A stretch of DNA of 64,000 nt from Falsiphaeobacter marinintestinus (lineage in GTDB: Bacteria > Pseudomonadota > Alphaproteobacteria > Rhodobacterales > Rhodobacteraceae), in contig NZ_VOGO01000006.1 in the NCBI RefSeq assembly GCF_007923355.1, forward strand, positions 186,001-250,000. Reading direction: 5' to 3'. Positions 51,329 through 60,570 of this stretch are shown piece by piece. The number at the start of each line of letters is the position of its first letter. The stretch's first letter is position 1. The position numbers and the translations under genes are program-made. Under the pieces are notes generated by a model, which saw nothing but the letters and a program-made list of their open reading frames with translations, did no database searches and was not told where the DNA came from.

Positions 51329-51643
51329 TTAGCTTTTCTTGGTGACGTTTTCGTCAAATGCAACTTCGAAGGCGGCTTGTTTGTCTGCGCTGGCTTCGGT
51401 CTGATGTGCGGTTTTCCAGTCGTCATAGGGCATGCCGTAATAGATTTTGCGCGCCTCGTCCTTGCTTATCTCGATGCCTTGCTCAGCGGCGGCTTCCTGA
51501 TACCAACGGCTCAGGCAGTTCCGGCAAAACCCGGCCAGATTCATCAGATCGATGTTCTGTACATCACGCCGATCCTCCATCAGGTGCTTTTGCAGGCGGC
51601 GGAAGGCGGCGGCTTGAAGTTCGATTTCGGTCTGTTGATCCAT
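51329..51643 (-). CDS. DUF1244 domain protein
   Basis: The 104-residue protein is nearly all helical, with 'QKHLMEDRRDVQNIDLMNLA' and 'FCRNCLSRWYQEAA', the conserved stretch of DUF1244, which includes two Cys spaced C-x2-C. The family is common in alphaproteobacteria and its role is unknown. The ATG at 51643 has GGAG seven bases upstream; the open frame extends to 51688. Confidence 0.85.
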   Translation of the reverse strand: MDQQTEIELQAAAFRRLQKHLMEDRRDVQNIDLMNLAGFCRNCLSRWYQEAAAEQGIEISKDEARKIYYGMPYDDWKTAHQTEASADKQAAFEVAFDENVTKKS

Positions 51644-51739
51644 GATGGGCTCCGAGTGTTGGGGTGTGCTTTGTATGAGGCGTAGCAATCGCAGGCGATG
51701 GTTACAACAAACGGTGGTTTGTGTGGGTCGTTTTCGCCG

Positions 51740-51979
51740 TCACATCAGCCTCAAGGCCAGATAAGGCCCAAGGGCAAAGATGAACGTCATCACCTTGTAC
51801 TGGGCAAGATAGCGGAAATAGGCGGCGCGCACATCTGCCGGTTCCATGCGGAACATGCGGCCGTGTATGCCGGTTACCCAATCCATCATCGTGACCATCG
51901 CGATGCTGGTAAAGGCCAGAAAGCCGATATTCAGTACGGTCATCCAACCAAAGAAGGTTGTCAACGTTTCTTGTGTCAT
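51740..51979 (-). CDS. DUF6868 family small membrane protein
   Basis: The 79-residue protein has two hydrophobic helices, near residues 13-33 and 60-78, around a short polar loop with 'HGRMFRMEPADVRAAYFRYL'. It fits the DUF6868 family, which has no known role. GAGGAGAAGCAC precedes the ATG. It is on the same strand as DUF1244 but separated by about 100 bases. Confidence 0.75.
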   Translation of the reverse strand: MTQETLTTFFGWMTVLNIGFLAFTSIAMVTMMDWVTGIHGRMFRMEPADVRAAYFRYLAQYKVMTFIFALGPYLALRLM

Positions 51980-52065
51980 GTGCTTCTCCTCGCGGGACCA
52001 TCAGGAACCTGCACGTTTTATGCAAGGAGCGGGGGGCTTGGTGCAAGGTTTGCGGCTGGGTCGGG

Positions 52066-52803
52066 TCAGACGCCGCTGCGATCCAGCGCCTCTTGCAGCA
52101 CCGGAGCCAGCCGTTCGGCCCAGGCCTTTTGTTCTGTATGGTCCGCGATCAGATCGTTTCGAAGTTCGATTAATAGATTGGGGCGTCCAAACGCGATGGC
52201 GTGTTTGTCGACGGCGTCGCCGGGCAGGTGGCCGGAATAGGGTTCATTGTCGCCAACTGTCAGGTCGCTGTCTGCGCTCAGGATATCAATGAAGGGTCGG
52301 GCCAGCCGGTCATCTTCGGCATAGAGCGCCCCAACTTCCCAAGGGCGGGGCGGACGTCCGCGCAACTGCCTTGTATAAGAATGGATCGACAGGATCACAG
52401 CATGCGGCAGGGCGGCCATGCGGGCCAGTTGTTCATGATAAGGCCGATAGCACAGGTTCAACCGGCGTTCGATCTCGGCGTCATCAGCATCGCGATTTCC
52501 GGGGATGATGGAGCCGTCATAGAGCTTCATCAGAAGTGTCGGATCATCTTCGCCCCGGTTCGGATCGATCACAAGGCGCGAGAAGTTCGACGCGATCACC
52601 GGGGCGTCCAGCAAAACACCAAGATGCTGCGCCACCCCGTATGATCCGGGATCAAAGGCGATGTGGCGTTCCATATCCTCGCGCGCCAGCCCCAGATCGC
52701 CGCTGTTCACCTGTGGCGGCACAGTGTTGGCGGCGTGATCACAGGTGATCAGCCAACGCGCGGGGCGGGTTTCGCCATGAATGAAAAACGGAGTATATGT
52801 CAT
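52066..52803 (-). CDS. N-formylglutamate amidohydrolase-family protein
   Basis: The 245-residue protein has 'WLITCDHAANTVPP' near the N-terminus, 'HIAFDPGSYGVAQHLGVLLD', 'NRGEDDPTLLMKLYDG' and 'ILSIHSYTRQL', the metal-binding landmarks of the N-formylglutamate amidohydrolase fold. The classical enzyme releases formate from N-formyl-L-glutamate in histidine breakdown; no hut genes are near, so another N-acyl or amide substrate is possible. The ATG at 52803 follows a GGCAGG site. It is divergent from pyk. Confidence 0.85.
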   Translation of the reverse strand: MTYTPFFIHGETRPARWLITCDHAANTVPPQVNSGDLGLAREDMERHIAFDPGSYGVAQHLGVLLDAPVIASNFSRLVIDPNRGEDDPTLLMKLYDGSIIPGNRDADDAEIERRLNLCYRPYHEQLARMAALPHAVILSIHSYTRQLRGRPPRPWEVGALYAEDDRLARPFIDILSADSDLTVGDNEPYSGHLPGDAVDKHAIAFGRPNLLIELRNDLIADHTEQKAWAERLAPVLQEALDRSGV

Positions 52804-52883
52804 ATGCCTGCCACCAGTGTTGCGGCAGATATGTAGGGGAGTTGCCCGGGAATGGGAATTGGGCGATAAGCACCCAATGAAAT

Positions 52884-52897
52884 TGTTTGCGGTAACA
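52884..52897. promoter_or_regulatory. LacI-type operator candidate upstream of pyk
   Basis: TGTTTGCGGTAACA has TGTT/AACA ends around a central CG, the usual symmetry of LacI-family sites; global carbon regulators of alphaproteobacteria use such palindromes at central carbon genes. It lies 36 bases before the pyk start. A second inverted repeat ATTGGG-N9-CCCAAT (52858-52878) is just upstream. Confidence 0.45.
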
Positions 52898-52932
52898 TAT
52901 CGCAATTCCGGAACATTGGAGAGAGCGGGACC

Positions 52933-54378
52933 ATGCGACGTCTGAGAAATGTGAAAATTGTGGCGACTCTGGGCCCGGCCTCTGAGACCTATGACATGAT
53001 CCGCGCCCTGCACGAGGCTGGCGCGGATGTCTTTCGCCTAAACATGAGCCACGGCACCCATGACGAGATTCGCGAAAAACACAGGATTATTCGCGAGGTT
53101 GAGCGCGATTTGGACAGCCCGATTGCCATTCTTGCCGATTTGCAAGGCCCCAAGCTGCGGGTTGGCAGCTTTGCAAATGGATCCGAAGAATTGGAAGACG
53201 GCGCAAGCTTCCGGCTGGATCTGGACACCGCTGAAGGCGATGCAACCCGCGTCTGCCTGCCTCACCCCGAGATTTTTGCGGCCCTCAAGATGGGGGCATC
53301 GCTGTTGGTCAACGATGGCAAGATTCGGCTGAAGGTCGAAGATTGCGGACCGGATTATGCCGAATGTACCGTGGTCGCAGGCGGCACCATTTCGAACCGC
53401 AAGGGCGTGAACGTGCCCGATGTCGTGTTGCCGCTGGCTGCGCTTAGCGAAAAGGATCGGGCCGATCTGGAAGTCGCTTGTCGCCTTGGCGTCGACTGGC
53501 TGGCGTTGTCCTTTGTTCAACGCCCTGAAGATGTGGCTGAGGCGCGCGAATTGGCGGATGGCCGGGCGGCGATTCTGGCCAAGATCGAAAAGCCCTCGGC
53601 GGTCGAACATTTCGATGAGATTCTGGAAGTATCTGACGGGATCATGGTTGCACGCGGGGATCTTGGGGTCGAGTTACCGCTTCAGCAGGTGCCGCCGATC
53701 CAGAAGCGTCTGATCCGCAAGTGTCGCTATGTGGCCAAGCCGGTGATCGTCGCGACCCAAATGTTGGAAAGCATGATCGAAAGCCCGGTTCCGACCCGCG
53801 CCGAAGTGTCGGACGTTGCGGCAGCAATCTATGAGGGCACGGACGCGATCATGCTGAGCGCGGAATCGGCCGCCGGCCAATTCCCGATCGAAGCAGTCCA
53901 GACCATGGACAAAGTCGCGATCGAGGTCGAAGCCGACCCGAATTATACCGGCATCATCGCCGCGTCTCGGGGTGGGCGGAAGCACGGCGTGGCCGACGCC
54001 ATTGTCGGGGCGGCCCGCGAGATCGCCGAAACCACCGACATCAAAGCGATCTGTGTTTTCACGCAAAGCGGCACAACGGCGCTGCTGACCGCGCGTGAAC
54101 GGCCCGGTGTGCCGATCATTGCAATGACCTCGTTGCGGGGCACGGCGCGCAGGCTCTGCCTGAGCTGGGGCTGCAATTGCGTGATGACAGAAGTGCTGGA
54201 GCGGTTCAAAAGCGCGGTGGTCAATGCGGCGCGTGCGGCGCGCTCGGGTGGGTTTGCTGTGGAAAGCGACCAGATTGTTGTTATGGCCGGTGTGCCGTTC
54301 AACATGCCAGGCACAACCAACATTCTTCGCGTTGCCCCTTGTGATGAACGTTTGATCTATAGCACGGATCCGGGTTAA
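52933..54378 (+). CDS. pyk: Pyruvate kinase
   Basis: The 481-residue protein matches pyruvate kinase across its length: 'VKIVATLGPASETYDMIRAL', 'ADVFRLNMSHG', 'ILADLQGPKLRVG', 'ILAKIEKPSAVEHFDEIL' with the catalytic Lys, and 'MVARGDLGVELPLQQVP'. The C-terminal regulatory domain is complete. It makes pyruvate and ATP from phosphoenolpyruvate. It is transcribed alone, with possible LacI-type control upstream. Confidence 0.97.
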   Translation: MRRLRNVKIVATLGPASETYDMIRALHEAGADVFRLNMSHGTHDEIREKHRIIREVERDLDSPIAILADLQGPKLRVGSFANGSEELEDGASFRLDLDTAEGDATRVCLPHPEIFAALKMGASLLVNDGKIRLKVEDCGPDYAECTVVAGGTISNRKGVNVPDVVLPLAALSEKDRADLEVACRLGVDWLALSFVQRPEDVAEARELADGRAAILAKIEKPSAVEHFDEILEVSDGIMVARGDLGVELPLQQVPPIQKRLIRKCRYVAKPVIVATQMLESMIESPVPTRAEVSDVAAAIYEGTDAIMLSAESAAGQFPIEAVQTMDKVAIEVEADPNYTGIIAASRGGRKHGVADAIVGAAREIAETTDIKAICVFTQSGTTALLTARERPGVPIIAMTSLRGTARRLCLSWGCNCVMTEVLERFKSAVVNAARAARSGGFAVESDQIVVMAGVPFNMPGTTNILRVAPCDERLIYSTDPG

Positions 54379-54435
54379 TCTTTTCGGCGCGATACTGACC
54401 TATCGTCTGTGGATTATTTAAAGGGTGGGAACGTG

Positions 54436-54660
54436 ATGAATACGGATGTGCTCCTTATCGTGGGCTTGATACTGGGGGTGCTTTGCATTCCGGCAATCAT
54501 GTCGGCCTTCAGTGAATCCCGCCCACCCCGCGCGCCCATATTCATCATCATCATTTCGGCCGCCATGGTGATCTATGCGGTGAAAACGCATCCAGGCGGG
54601 TACGAGATCAGCGACGTGCCGGATGTTTTTCTGAAAGTTGTTGGCAGCATCATCCCCTGA
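54436..54660 (+). CDS. Small two-helix membrane protein
   Basis: The 74-residue protein has two hydrophobic segments ('VLLIVGLILGVLCIPAIMSA' and 'PIFIIIISAAMVIYAV') and a polar C-terminal tail. AAAGGGTGGG lies before the ATG at 54436. It follows pyk by 57 bases on the same strand and may be co-transcribed. No function is known to me; similar small proteins are common in Rhodobacteraceae. Confidence 0.7.
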   Translation: MNTDVLLIVGLILGVLCIPAIMSAFSESRPPRAPIFIIIISAAMVIYAVKTHPGGYEISDVPDVFLKVVGSIIP

Positions 54661-54750
54661 TCGGTCCACTGTATGTGGCAAAGAAGCAGGGTTTGATGGC
54701 GGTGTTCGGACCGTCGGTCATGTTCGTTGGCCTGATACGGCGGTTTTCCC

Positions 54751-54779
54751 TTGCCTGTCCCGCCTATCTTTCGTATTGG
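54751..54779 (+). promoter_or_regulatory. Possible promoter of rpmI-rplT
   Basis: TTGCCT and TATTGG are spaced 17 bases apart, about 75 bases before rpmI. The -10 match is moderate, so this is a suggestion. Confidence 0.35.
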
Positions 54780-54854
54780 GCGCCTCTATTCGTACGGCCG
54801 GCCGATCGAGGCATGCCGAGTCGTGCGTAACGAAATCGACTCAAGGAGACGAAA

Positions 54855-55055
54855 ATGCCCAAGATGAAGACGAAGTCGAGCGCCAAGAAGCGCTTTAAGG
54901 TGACTGCCACCGGCAAGGTTATGGCTGGTCAGGCCGGCAAACGCCACGGCATGATCAAACGCACCAGAAAATTCATCCGTGATGCCCGCGGCACCACGAC
55001 CCTTTCCGCCCCCGACGCCAAGATCGTCAAGGGCTTCATGCCCTACGACCGTTAA
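54855..55055 (+). CDS. rpmI: 50S ribosomal protein L35
   Basis: The 66-residue basic protein reads '[20 protein letters not shown]' and ends '[12 protein letters not shown]', a standard L35. AAGGAGACGAAA precedes the ATG. It is 14 bases upstream of rplT, with which it forms an operon. The gene infC, which heads this operon in many bacteria, is not here. Confidence 0.97.
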   Translation: MPKMKTKSSAKKRFKVTATGKVMAGQAGKRHGMIKRTRKFIRDARGTTTLSAPDAKIVKGFMPYDR

Positions 55056-55069
55056 GAGGAGATTTAGAT

Positions 55070-55435
55070 ATGTCCCGCGTAAAAGGTGGAACCACAACTC
55101 ACGCCCGTCACAAGAAGGTTATCAAGGCCGCCAAAGGTTACTATGGCCGCCGCAAGAATACCTTCAAGGTCGCCCGTCAGGCCGTTGACAAGGCAAACCA
55201 GTATGCAACCCGCGACCGCAAGAACCGCAAGCGGAATTTCCGCGCGCTGTGGATCCAGCGGATCAATGCTGCTGTACGCTCGCATGACGAAGCTCTGACA
55301 TATTCGCGCTTCATCAATGGTCTGAACATGGCTGGCATCGAAGTGGACCGTAAGGTTCTGGCCGATCTGGCCGTGCATGAGCCCGAAGCATTCAGCGCTA
55401 TTGTTGAGCAAGCCAAAGGCGCACTGGCCGCCTGA
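55070..55435 (+). CDS. rplT: 50S ribosomal protein L20
   Basis: The 121-residue protein matches L20: '[20 protein letters not shown]', '[20 protein letters not shown]' and '[20 protein letters not shown]'. It is an early 50S assembly protein. In many bacteria it represses its own operon by binding a leader RNA; no such leader structure was identified. A strong terminator follows, and pheS/pheT are not next to it. Confidence 0.98.
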   Translation: MSRVKGGTTTHARHKKVIKAAKGYYGRRKNTFKVARQAVDKANQYATRDRKNRKRNFRALWIQRINAAVRSHDEALTYSRFINGLNMAGIEVDRKVLADLAVHEPEAFSAIVEQAKGALAA

Positions 55436-55469
55436 TCCGGCACCAACTGCGAACAAGTAAGATGTAGAG

Positions 55470-55502
55470 AACCCCGCAGATAGCTGCGGGGTTTTCTTTT
55501 TT
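55470..55502 (+). terminator. Intrinsic terminator after rplT
   Basis: AACCCCGCAG and CTGCGGGGTT form a ten-pair stem with an ATAG loop followed by TTCTTTTTT. It begins 35 bases after the rplT stop. Confidence 0.93.
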
Positions 55503-55715
55503 GAGGGTCACCTTGGGTGCCAGTCAGCATCATGCATCCGGAGATGGTTGGATCGGGCAGGCATTCTGCGGTGCAGGAACTCTCAGACCTGTTCGCCGCT
55601 CTCCGTCTGACAACTGGCTTGAAGAGTTCTGAGGCCACCCGTGTTCGACGTCGGCCACGACATCCTCACATCGAACCGAACTGCCCGATGGCGTAAGCTT
55701 GATTTGCAGGACGTG

Positions 55716-57635
55716 TCATGGCGTGTCTCGTGACACCGATGCGGCAGGGAAAACTCTGCCGGAAAAGGTCACGGGCTTGGCATTGTGGTTAAACCAGAAG
55801 CGCTCGGTTTCGGTGTCGCGCAGGCGCAGGCCTTCGGGCAGGTTCAGGGTGTCAACACCGGCCTTCGTGCAAGCCTGACGTAAAACCCGCCGCCAACCTT
55901 GATGGTCGAGCCAACCACCGACGTACTGAGTATTCATACCGGACATGGCAATCGCAGCACCATCCTGTGAAACCAGGTCAACCGTCGCGCTGCCTTCCAA
56001 GGCTTCCACATAATGCGTAACCGCGCCGTCGCCCTGCAGTGGGACGGGCATGTCCGGTCGCAGGCTTTCGACATAGGATACGGTTACGTCAATTCCGGGC
56101 AGCGCAGGTGGCAGTGGCACCGGAATGGACATGTCCTGATCCCGCGCCCCGCTTCTTGGCCCGACGACAACCTGTGCCCCGCTTTGCAACAACGCCTCTT
56201 TCAGGGCATCCGGCATGTGCATAAGCCCTGGCGCGGCGATCAGGCGATAGCCAGAGAAATCTGTGGTGTCCGGCGGCAGGATGTCGATGGATAAACCAAG
56301 AGTGCGCATCGCCTGATACACCTGAAAAACCAGTCCGAAATAGCTGAGCCCCTGCCCATGTGGCTGGACGGACCAGGCGAAATCGGCGTCGTAGTCGAAT
56401 ATCAGCGCGACCGACGTGCAAGACGCCCCGACCGCCGGGGCGCCAGAGATCTCTGACGCCAGTTGTCGGACCTCGTGCATTGCCGGGGCCTCGGCGTTGT
56501 CGGGTCGCAGCAACCCTGCATGCATCTGTTCCTGGGCCATCGGGGCTTGCCTCCAGCGGAAATAGCACACGGCTTCTGCACCATGAGCGAACGCTTCCCA
56601 GCTCCACAGCCGGACCATGCCGGGCAAGGGGGCGGGGTTATAGGGTGCCCAGTTGACCGGTCCCGGCTGTTGTTCCATCACCCACCAGCGGCCGCGGCCC
56701 ACGGCGCGGTACAGGTCATGGTGAAAGGCCTGAAAATCGGGATCGCCCTGTCTGGCAAAGCGGCGTTGATGATCCGGTGTGGCCCCGACGCGATCTTCAA
56801 GAAAGCCCAGCGGATAGCTGTCCCAACTGGCAATATCCAGATCTGCCCCGACGGCGAAATGGTCAAAATCTGTGATCCGCCCCATGTAATTATGCGCGAT
56901 GGGCGCATTTGTGCGCGCCCTCAGGATGTCTGTCTGAAGCCGGTTGAACCGAACCACCTGATCCGAACTGAAACGCCGAAAGGCCAGACTGTGCGCCGGG
57001 TTCGGTTCGGTCACTGTCAGGTTGGGTAGACCGATCTGGTCGAAGTCGTCGTATTTCATCGACCAGAACACATTGCCCCAGGCCCCGTTCAGTGCGTCGA
57101 TGTCGCCGTCATTGCCGTCGCCCGGATACCGCGCCCGCAACCAAAGCCTGAAGGCTGATCGCGCGGCTTCGCTGTATGAGATCGTGGTGTCGTGGCAACC
57201 GTATTCGTTGTCGGTTTGCCAGGCTGCGACATGCGGGTTGCGGCCATAGCGTCTGGCCAGTGCGGTTACGATCCGGGCGCATTCCTGTTTATAGCCTTCG
57301 TGACTGAAACAGTAATGGCGGCGCGACCCGAATTTGCGGGGTCTGCCCTTGGGATCCATGGCCAACATGTCGGGATGACGATCCAGCATCCAGCGCGGTG
57401 GTGTCGCGGTGGGCGTGCCAAGAACCACACGCAATCCGGCAGCGCCAAGCGTTTCTATCGCGTCATCAAGCCATCCGAAGTCATAGGCTCCGGCGGTCGG
57501 TTCCAATTGTGACCATGCGAATTCACCGATGCGGACCCATGTCAGACCCAGATCGGCCATGCGGGTAGCATCGTCCTTCCAGGTGCTTTTGGGCCAGTGT
57601 TCGGGATAATAGCAGGTGCCAAGTGTACGTTTCAT
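55716..57635 (-). CDS. GH42 beta-galactosidase
   Basis: The 639-residue protein has the GH42 layout: 'GTCYYPEHWPKSTWKDDATR' at the start, the acid/base Glu in 'AAWQTDNEYGCHDT' (residue about 145) and the nucleophile in 'WWVMEQQPGPVNWAPYN'. A trimerisation/amidotransferase-like domain and a C-terminal beta domain follow. There is no signal peptide, so it hydrolyses beta-galactosides inside the cell after uptake. It starts four bases after the GH36 stop and is the last gene of the sugar operon. Confidence 0.93.
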   Translation of the reverse strand: MKRTLGTCYYPEHWPKSTWKDDATRMADLGLTWVRIGEFAWSQLEPTAGAYDFGWLDDAIETLGAAGLRVVLGTPTATPPRWMLDRHPDMLAMDPKGRPRKFGSRRHYCFSHEGYKQECARIVTALARRYGRNPHVAAWQTDNEYGCHDTTISYSEAARSAFRLWLRARYPGDGNDGDIDALNGAWGNVFWSMKYDDFDQIGLPNLTVTEPNPAHSLAFRRFSSDQVVRFNRLQTDILRARTNAPIAHNYMGRITDFDHFAVGADLDIASWDSYPLGFLEDRVGATPDHQRRFARQGDPDFQAFHHDLYRAVGRGRWWVMEQQPGPVNWAPYNPAPLPGMVRLWSWEAFAHGAEAVCYFRWRQAPMAQEQMHAGLLRPDNAEAPAMHEVRQLASEISGAPAVGASCTSVALIFDYDADFAWSVQPHGQGLSYFGLVFQVYQAMRTLGLSIDILPPDTTDFSGYRLIAAPGLMHMPDALKEALLQSGAQVVVGPRSGARDQDMSIPVPLPPALPGIDVTVSYVESLRPDMPVPLQGDGAVTHYVEALEGSATVDLVSQDGAAIAMSGMNTQYVGGWLDHQGWRRVLRQACTKAGVDTLNLPEGLRLRDTETERFWFNHNAKPVTFSGRVFPAASVSRDTP

Positions 57636-57639
57636 GAGG

Positions 57640-59724
57640 TCACAGACGGGTCCCTTCGATCACCCACATCGTTTCCGGAAAGCTCCACGGCAAGGTTAAA
57701 CCGTGCTGCATCAGGTATTGCCCGCTCACCGTGATGGCGCCTGTTTTCAGGGCCGGATTGCCGCGCGACAGGGCGGGTGCGTCGTCCCGGTTGATCAGGT
57801 CGACCCGATAGTATGCGTCCGGCGACAGTTGGGTCAGAGGCAAAGGCCGGGGCGCGATCTGGCGTGAGGGTTCGGCCCGTCCTGCAAACACCACAAATCT
57901 GTCACCACCTTGCGCCAATTGCTGCTCGGCGATCACGGCAGGGTCCGGGCTGTCCAAGCGCAGAATATCGGCGTGGAGCATCCAGTCACGATTGGCTTTC
58001 CACCATCCCGTCACGCCCGTCAAAACCTCGGCTTCTTCATCGGTCAGTTCGCGCGGGTCCATTTCGAACCCCATATGCCTCTGCGCGGCCACCCAGGCGC
58101 GAAACCTGATATCCATCACCCGCCCCGAGGTATGACACCGCCGTGGTCCGACATGGCTACCGGTCACCGCCATGGGCAGGAAAAGCGCAGCATTGTGCTG
58201 TATCTTCAGACGTTCCAACGCGTCGTTGCTGTCTGACAGCCACACCCGGTGCGTTCGGGACAGAATGCCAAAGTCGATCCGCCCGCCGCCTGAAGCGCAG
58301 CTTTCGATTTCCACTTTCGGATATGCGGCGCGCAGACGGTCGATCAGGGCATAGGTCCCCTGTGTCTGGGTCGCGTCCGGCAGGGGCAGCACGCGGTTAT
58401 GATCCCATTTGACATAATCGATCTCGTGGTCGCGCAGCACGGCAGAGATACGGTCAAACAAGAACTCGCAAACCTCGGGCAACGCCATGTTCAGCGCCAT
58501 CTGATGCCGCCCGAGGATTTGGTCGGTGTCGCCGAGTGCCCAGTGCGGGTTGGCGCGATAGACGTCTGAATTCGGGTTGATCATCTCGGGTTCAAACCAG
58601 ATGCCGAAGGTCATGCCCAGCTTGTGAACATGATCGATCAGCGGGGTCAGCCCGTCGGGGTATTTGCGCCGGTCGATATGCCAATCTGACAACGCCTGGG
58701 TGTCGTCGTCTCGTGTTCCAAACCAGCCGTCGTCCAGCACAAAGCGTTCTGCCCCCAGTTTGGCGGCCCGGTCAGCGATGTCTGTGAGGACTGGCAGGCT
58801 GTGATCAAAATAGACCGCTTCCCAGCAGTTATAGTGAACTGGTCGCGACCGTGCTGGGGTGGGAAACCGGACAATCTGGTCTCGCACATGCCGTTGAAAG
58901 GCCACGGCGCATCCGTTGAACCCAGCGTCCGAGAACACGGCGTACAGCGGCGCTGTTTCGAACCTCGTACTGGAAGCGTTTTCTAACCCAGTGGCGTGAC
59001 CAAACTGAATTTGGCGGCGCCCGTCCGGCAGTTCTTCGGCGACCATGCGATGACCGCCAGACCAGCCATAGTGAAACGCATACGCGTCGCCGGCGGTGTT
59101 CGTCGCCCCTTTGCACGGGACAATCAGGCCGGGAAAATGTTCGTGCCCGGTGCGGCCGGTCCGGTTTTCACGAAGCCGGATACCCGGGGACCAGGGCGTG
59201 ACATTCACCTGAAATTCGCCACACCAACGCCCGGAAAAATCGATCATCTCGTCCGAGTGCTGCGGAGCAGGAAAGACCGGCGCGGAAAGCCAATGCACGC
59301 GAACGGGGCGAGATGCCTCAAGCGTGGCCCGCGCTTCGATTACATGGGTTTTGGCGTTGATCAGGAACCGCGCCGAATAGGTCAGAGCAGCAGCGCTGTC
59401 CGTGTAGGTCAGGGTCAGCTGATCGTCTGTCTTCTGCGCCTCCGACAAACGGAAACGGGGCAGCAGCGGTGAGCCATTTGTGTCGTGCAGGACCATTCCG
59501 GGTTGGCCGGGAAAGGTGCGGGTGGCTTCGGGGCACACGGAGAGTTCAGGGTTGGCGTCCAGCATTCCGCCGGTCACGTCCAGATCGTGCGCCGCATAAA
59601 GCGTGGCCAGATCTTCGTCGTTGGGCAGCCGCGCCCCCCAATAGATCACCTCGGCAAGGCGGTCATGGCGGGATCCGAGCACAACCGTCTGACGCGCGTC
59701 GTCAAGCCGCCAGCATCGGATCAT
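57640..59724 (-). CDS. GH36 alpha-galactosidase
   Basis: The 694-residue protein has an N-terminal beta-supersandwich and a TIM barrel with 'RFVLDDGWFGTRDDDTQALS', the nucleophile Asp in 'DYVKWDHNR', 'ESCASGGGRIDFGIL' and the acid/base Asp in 'WLSDSNDALERL'. It lacks a signal peptide and releases galactose from alpha-galactosides such as melibiose or raffinose. Its ATG overlaps the permease stop (ATGA). Paired with GH42, it lets the cell process both alpha- and beta-linked galactose. Confidence 0.93.
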   Translation of the reverse strand: MIRCWRLDDARQTVVLGSRHDRLAEVIYWGARLPNDEDLATLYAAHDLDVTGGMLDANPELSVCPEATRTFPGQPGMVLHDTNGSPLLPRFRLSEAQKTDDQLTLTYTDSAAALTYSARFLINAKTHVIEARATLEASRPVRVHWLSAPVFPAPQHSDEMIDFSGRWCGEFQVNVTPWSPGIRLRENRTGRTGHEHFPGLIVPCKGATNTAGDAYAFHYGWSGGHRMVAEELPDGRRQIQFGHATGLENASSTRFETAPLYAVFSDAGFNGCAVAFQRHVRDQIVRFPTPARSRPVHYNCWEAVYFDHSLPVLTDIADRAAKLGAERFVLDDGWFGTRDDDTQALSDWHIDRRKYPDGLTPLIDHVHKLGMTFGIWFEPEMINPNSDVYRANPHWALGDTDQILGRHQMALNMALPEVCEFLFDRISAVLRDHEIDYVKWDHNRVLPLPDATQTQGTYALIDRLRAAYPKVEIESCASGGGRIDFGILSRTHRVWLSDSNDALERLKIQHNAALFLPMAVTGSHVGPRRCHTSGRVMDIRFRAWVAAQRHMGFEMDPRELTDEEAEVLTGVTGWWKANRDWMLHADILRLDSPDPAVIAEQQLAQGGDRFVVFAGRAEPSRQIAPRPLPLTQLSPDAYYRVDLINRDDAPALSRGNPALKTGAITVSGQYLMQHGLTLPWSFPETMWVIEGTRL

Positions 59725-60569
59725 TTCACGGCCCCCAACGTCAGACCGGCGATAAAGTGGCGTTGCATCAGGAAGAACATCAAGACCGGCGGCAGGGCCG
59801 CCACAATGGACCCGGCTGACACCAGATGCCATGCCGCAACCCACTGGCCGTTCAATGAATAAAGGCCTGCAGTTATGGGCTGCGTGTCTGCGCCCTGCGT
59901 CAGCACGGTGGCCCAGAAATAGTCGTTCCAGATAAAGGTAAAGATCAGCACCGAAAGCGCGGCGATTGCCGGTTTCATCAGCGGAAGCACGACGTACCAG
60001 AAAATCTTGATTTCGCTGACGCCTTCGACCCGCGCCGCCTCGATCAGTTCAAACGGCATGGCCTTGATGAAATTGCGCATGAACAGGGTGCAAAAACCGG
60101 TCTGAAAGGCGATGTGAAACAGCGCCAGCCCGGCGGTGGTGTTGTAGATCCCCATGTTCAGCGTCAGGTCGCGGACGGGCACCATCAGGATTTGAAAGGG
60201 CACAAAGTTACCAGCGACGAACATGAAAAACACGATCAGATTGGCACGGAATTTATAGACTGCCAGCGCAAAGCCAGTCATGCAGCTTAATGCGACCGAG
60301 CCGATCACAGTCGGGATCGTCACCTTGAATGAGTTCAGGATATATTTGCCGATCGGCGTGTTTTCGAAGATCGCGGTATAGTTTGCCAACAGATTGAAGC
60401 TGGTCGGCCACCCCCAATAGTTGCCCGCTGTGATATCCCCCGCCGATCGTACCGAGGTCAGCGCGACTGCAATCAGTGGCAACAACCACAGGACCAGCGC
60501 AACCGGCAGCGCGATCTTATAGGCGATCTGGGTGCCAGAGGATGTCCTTGCTATCGGGGTCGGAAACAC
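59721..60569 (-). CDS. Sugar ABC transporter permease (MalG/LacG type)
   Basis: The 282-residue protein has six hydrophobic segments and the EAA loop 'EAARVEGVSEIKIFWYVVLP' that contacts the ATPase. It pairs with the MalF-type permease encoded upstream. The start is a GTG with GAGAGGG upstream, directly after the stop of the first permease. Its end overlaps the GH36 start. Confidence 0.93.
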   Translation of the reverse strand: MFPTPIARTSSGTQIAYKIALPVALVLWLLPLIAVALTSVRSAGDITAGNYWGWPTSFNLLANYTAIFENTPIGKYILNSFKVTIPTVIGSVALSCMTGFALAVYKFRANLIVFFMFVAGNFVPFQILMVPVRDLTLNMGIYNTTAGLALFHIAFQTGFCTLFMRNFIKAMPFELIEAARVEGVSEIKIFWYVVLPLMKPAIAALSVLIFTFIWNDYFWATVLTQGADTQPITAGLYSLNGQWVAAWHLVSAGSIVAALPPVLMFFLMQRHFIAGLTLGAVK

Positions 60570-60570
60570 C

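Noticed and set aside
55177-55638. Minus-strand frame across the end of rplT and the following gap
   Set aside because: It runs through the rplT coding region and its terminator; no family seen. Considered as a decayed transposase but nothing supports that.
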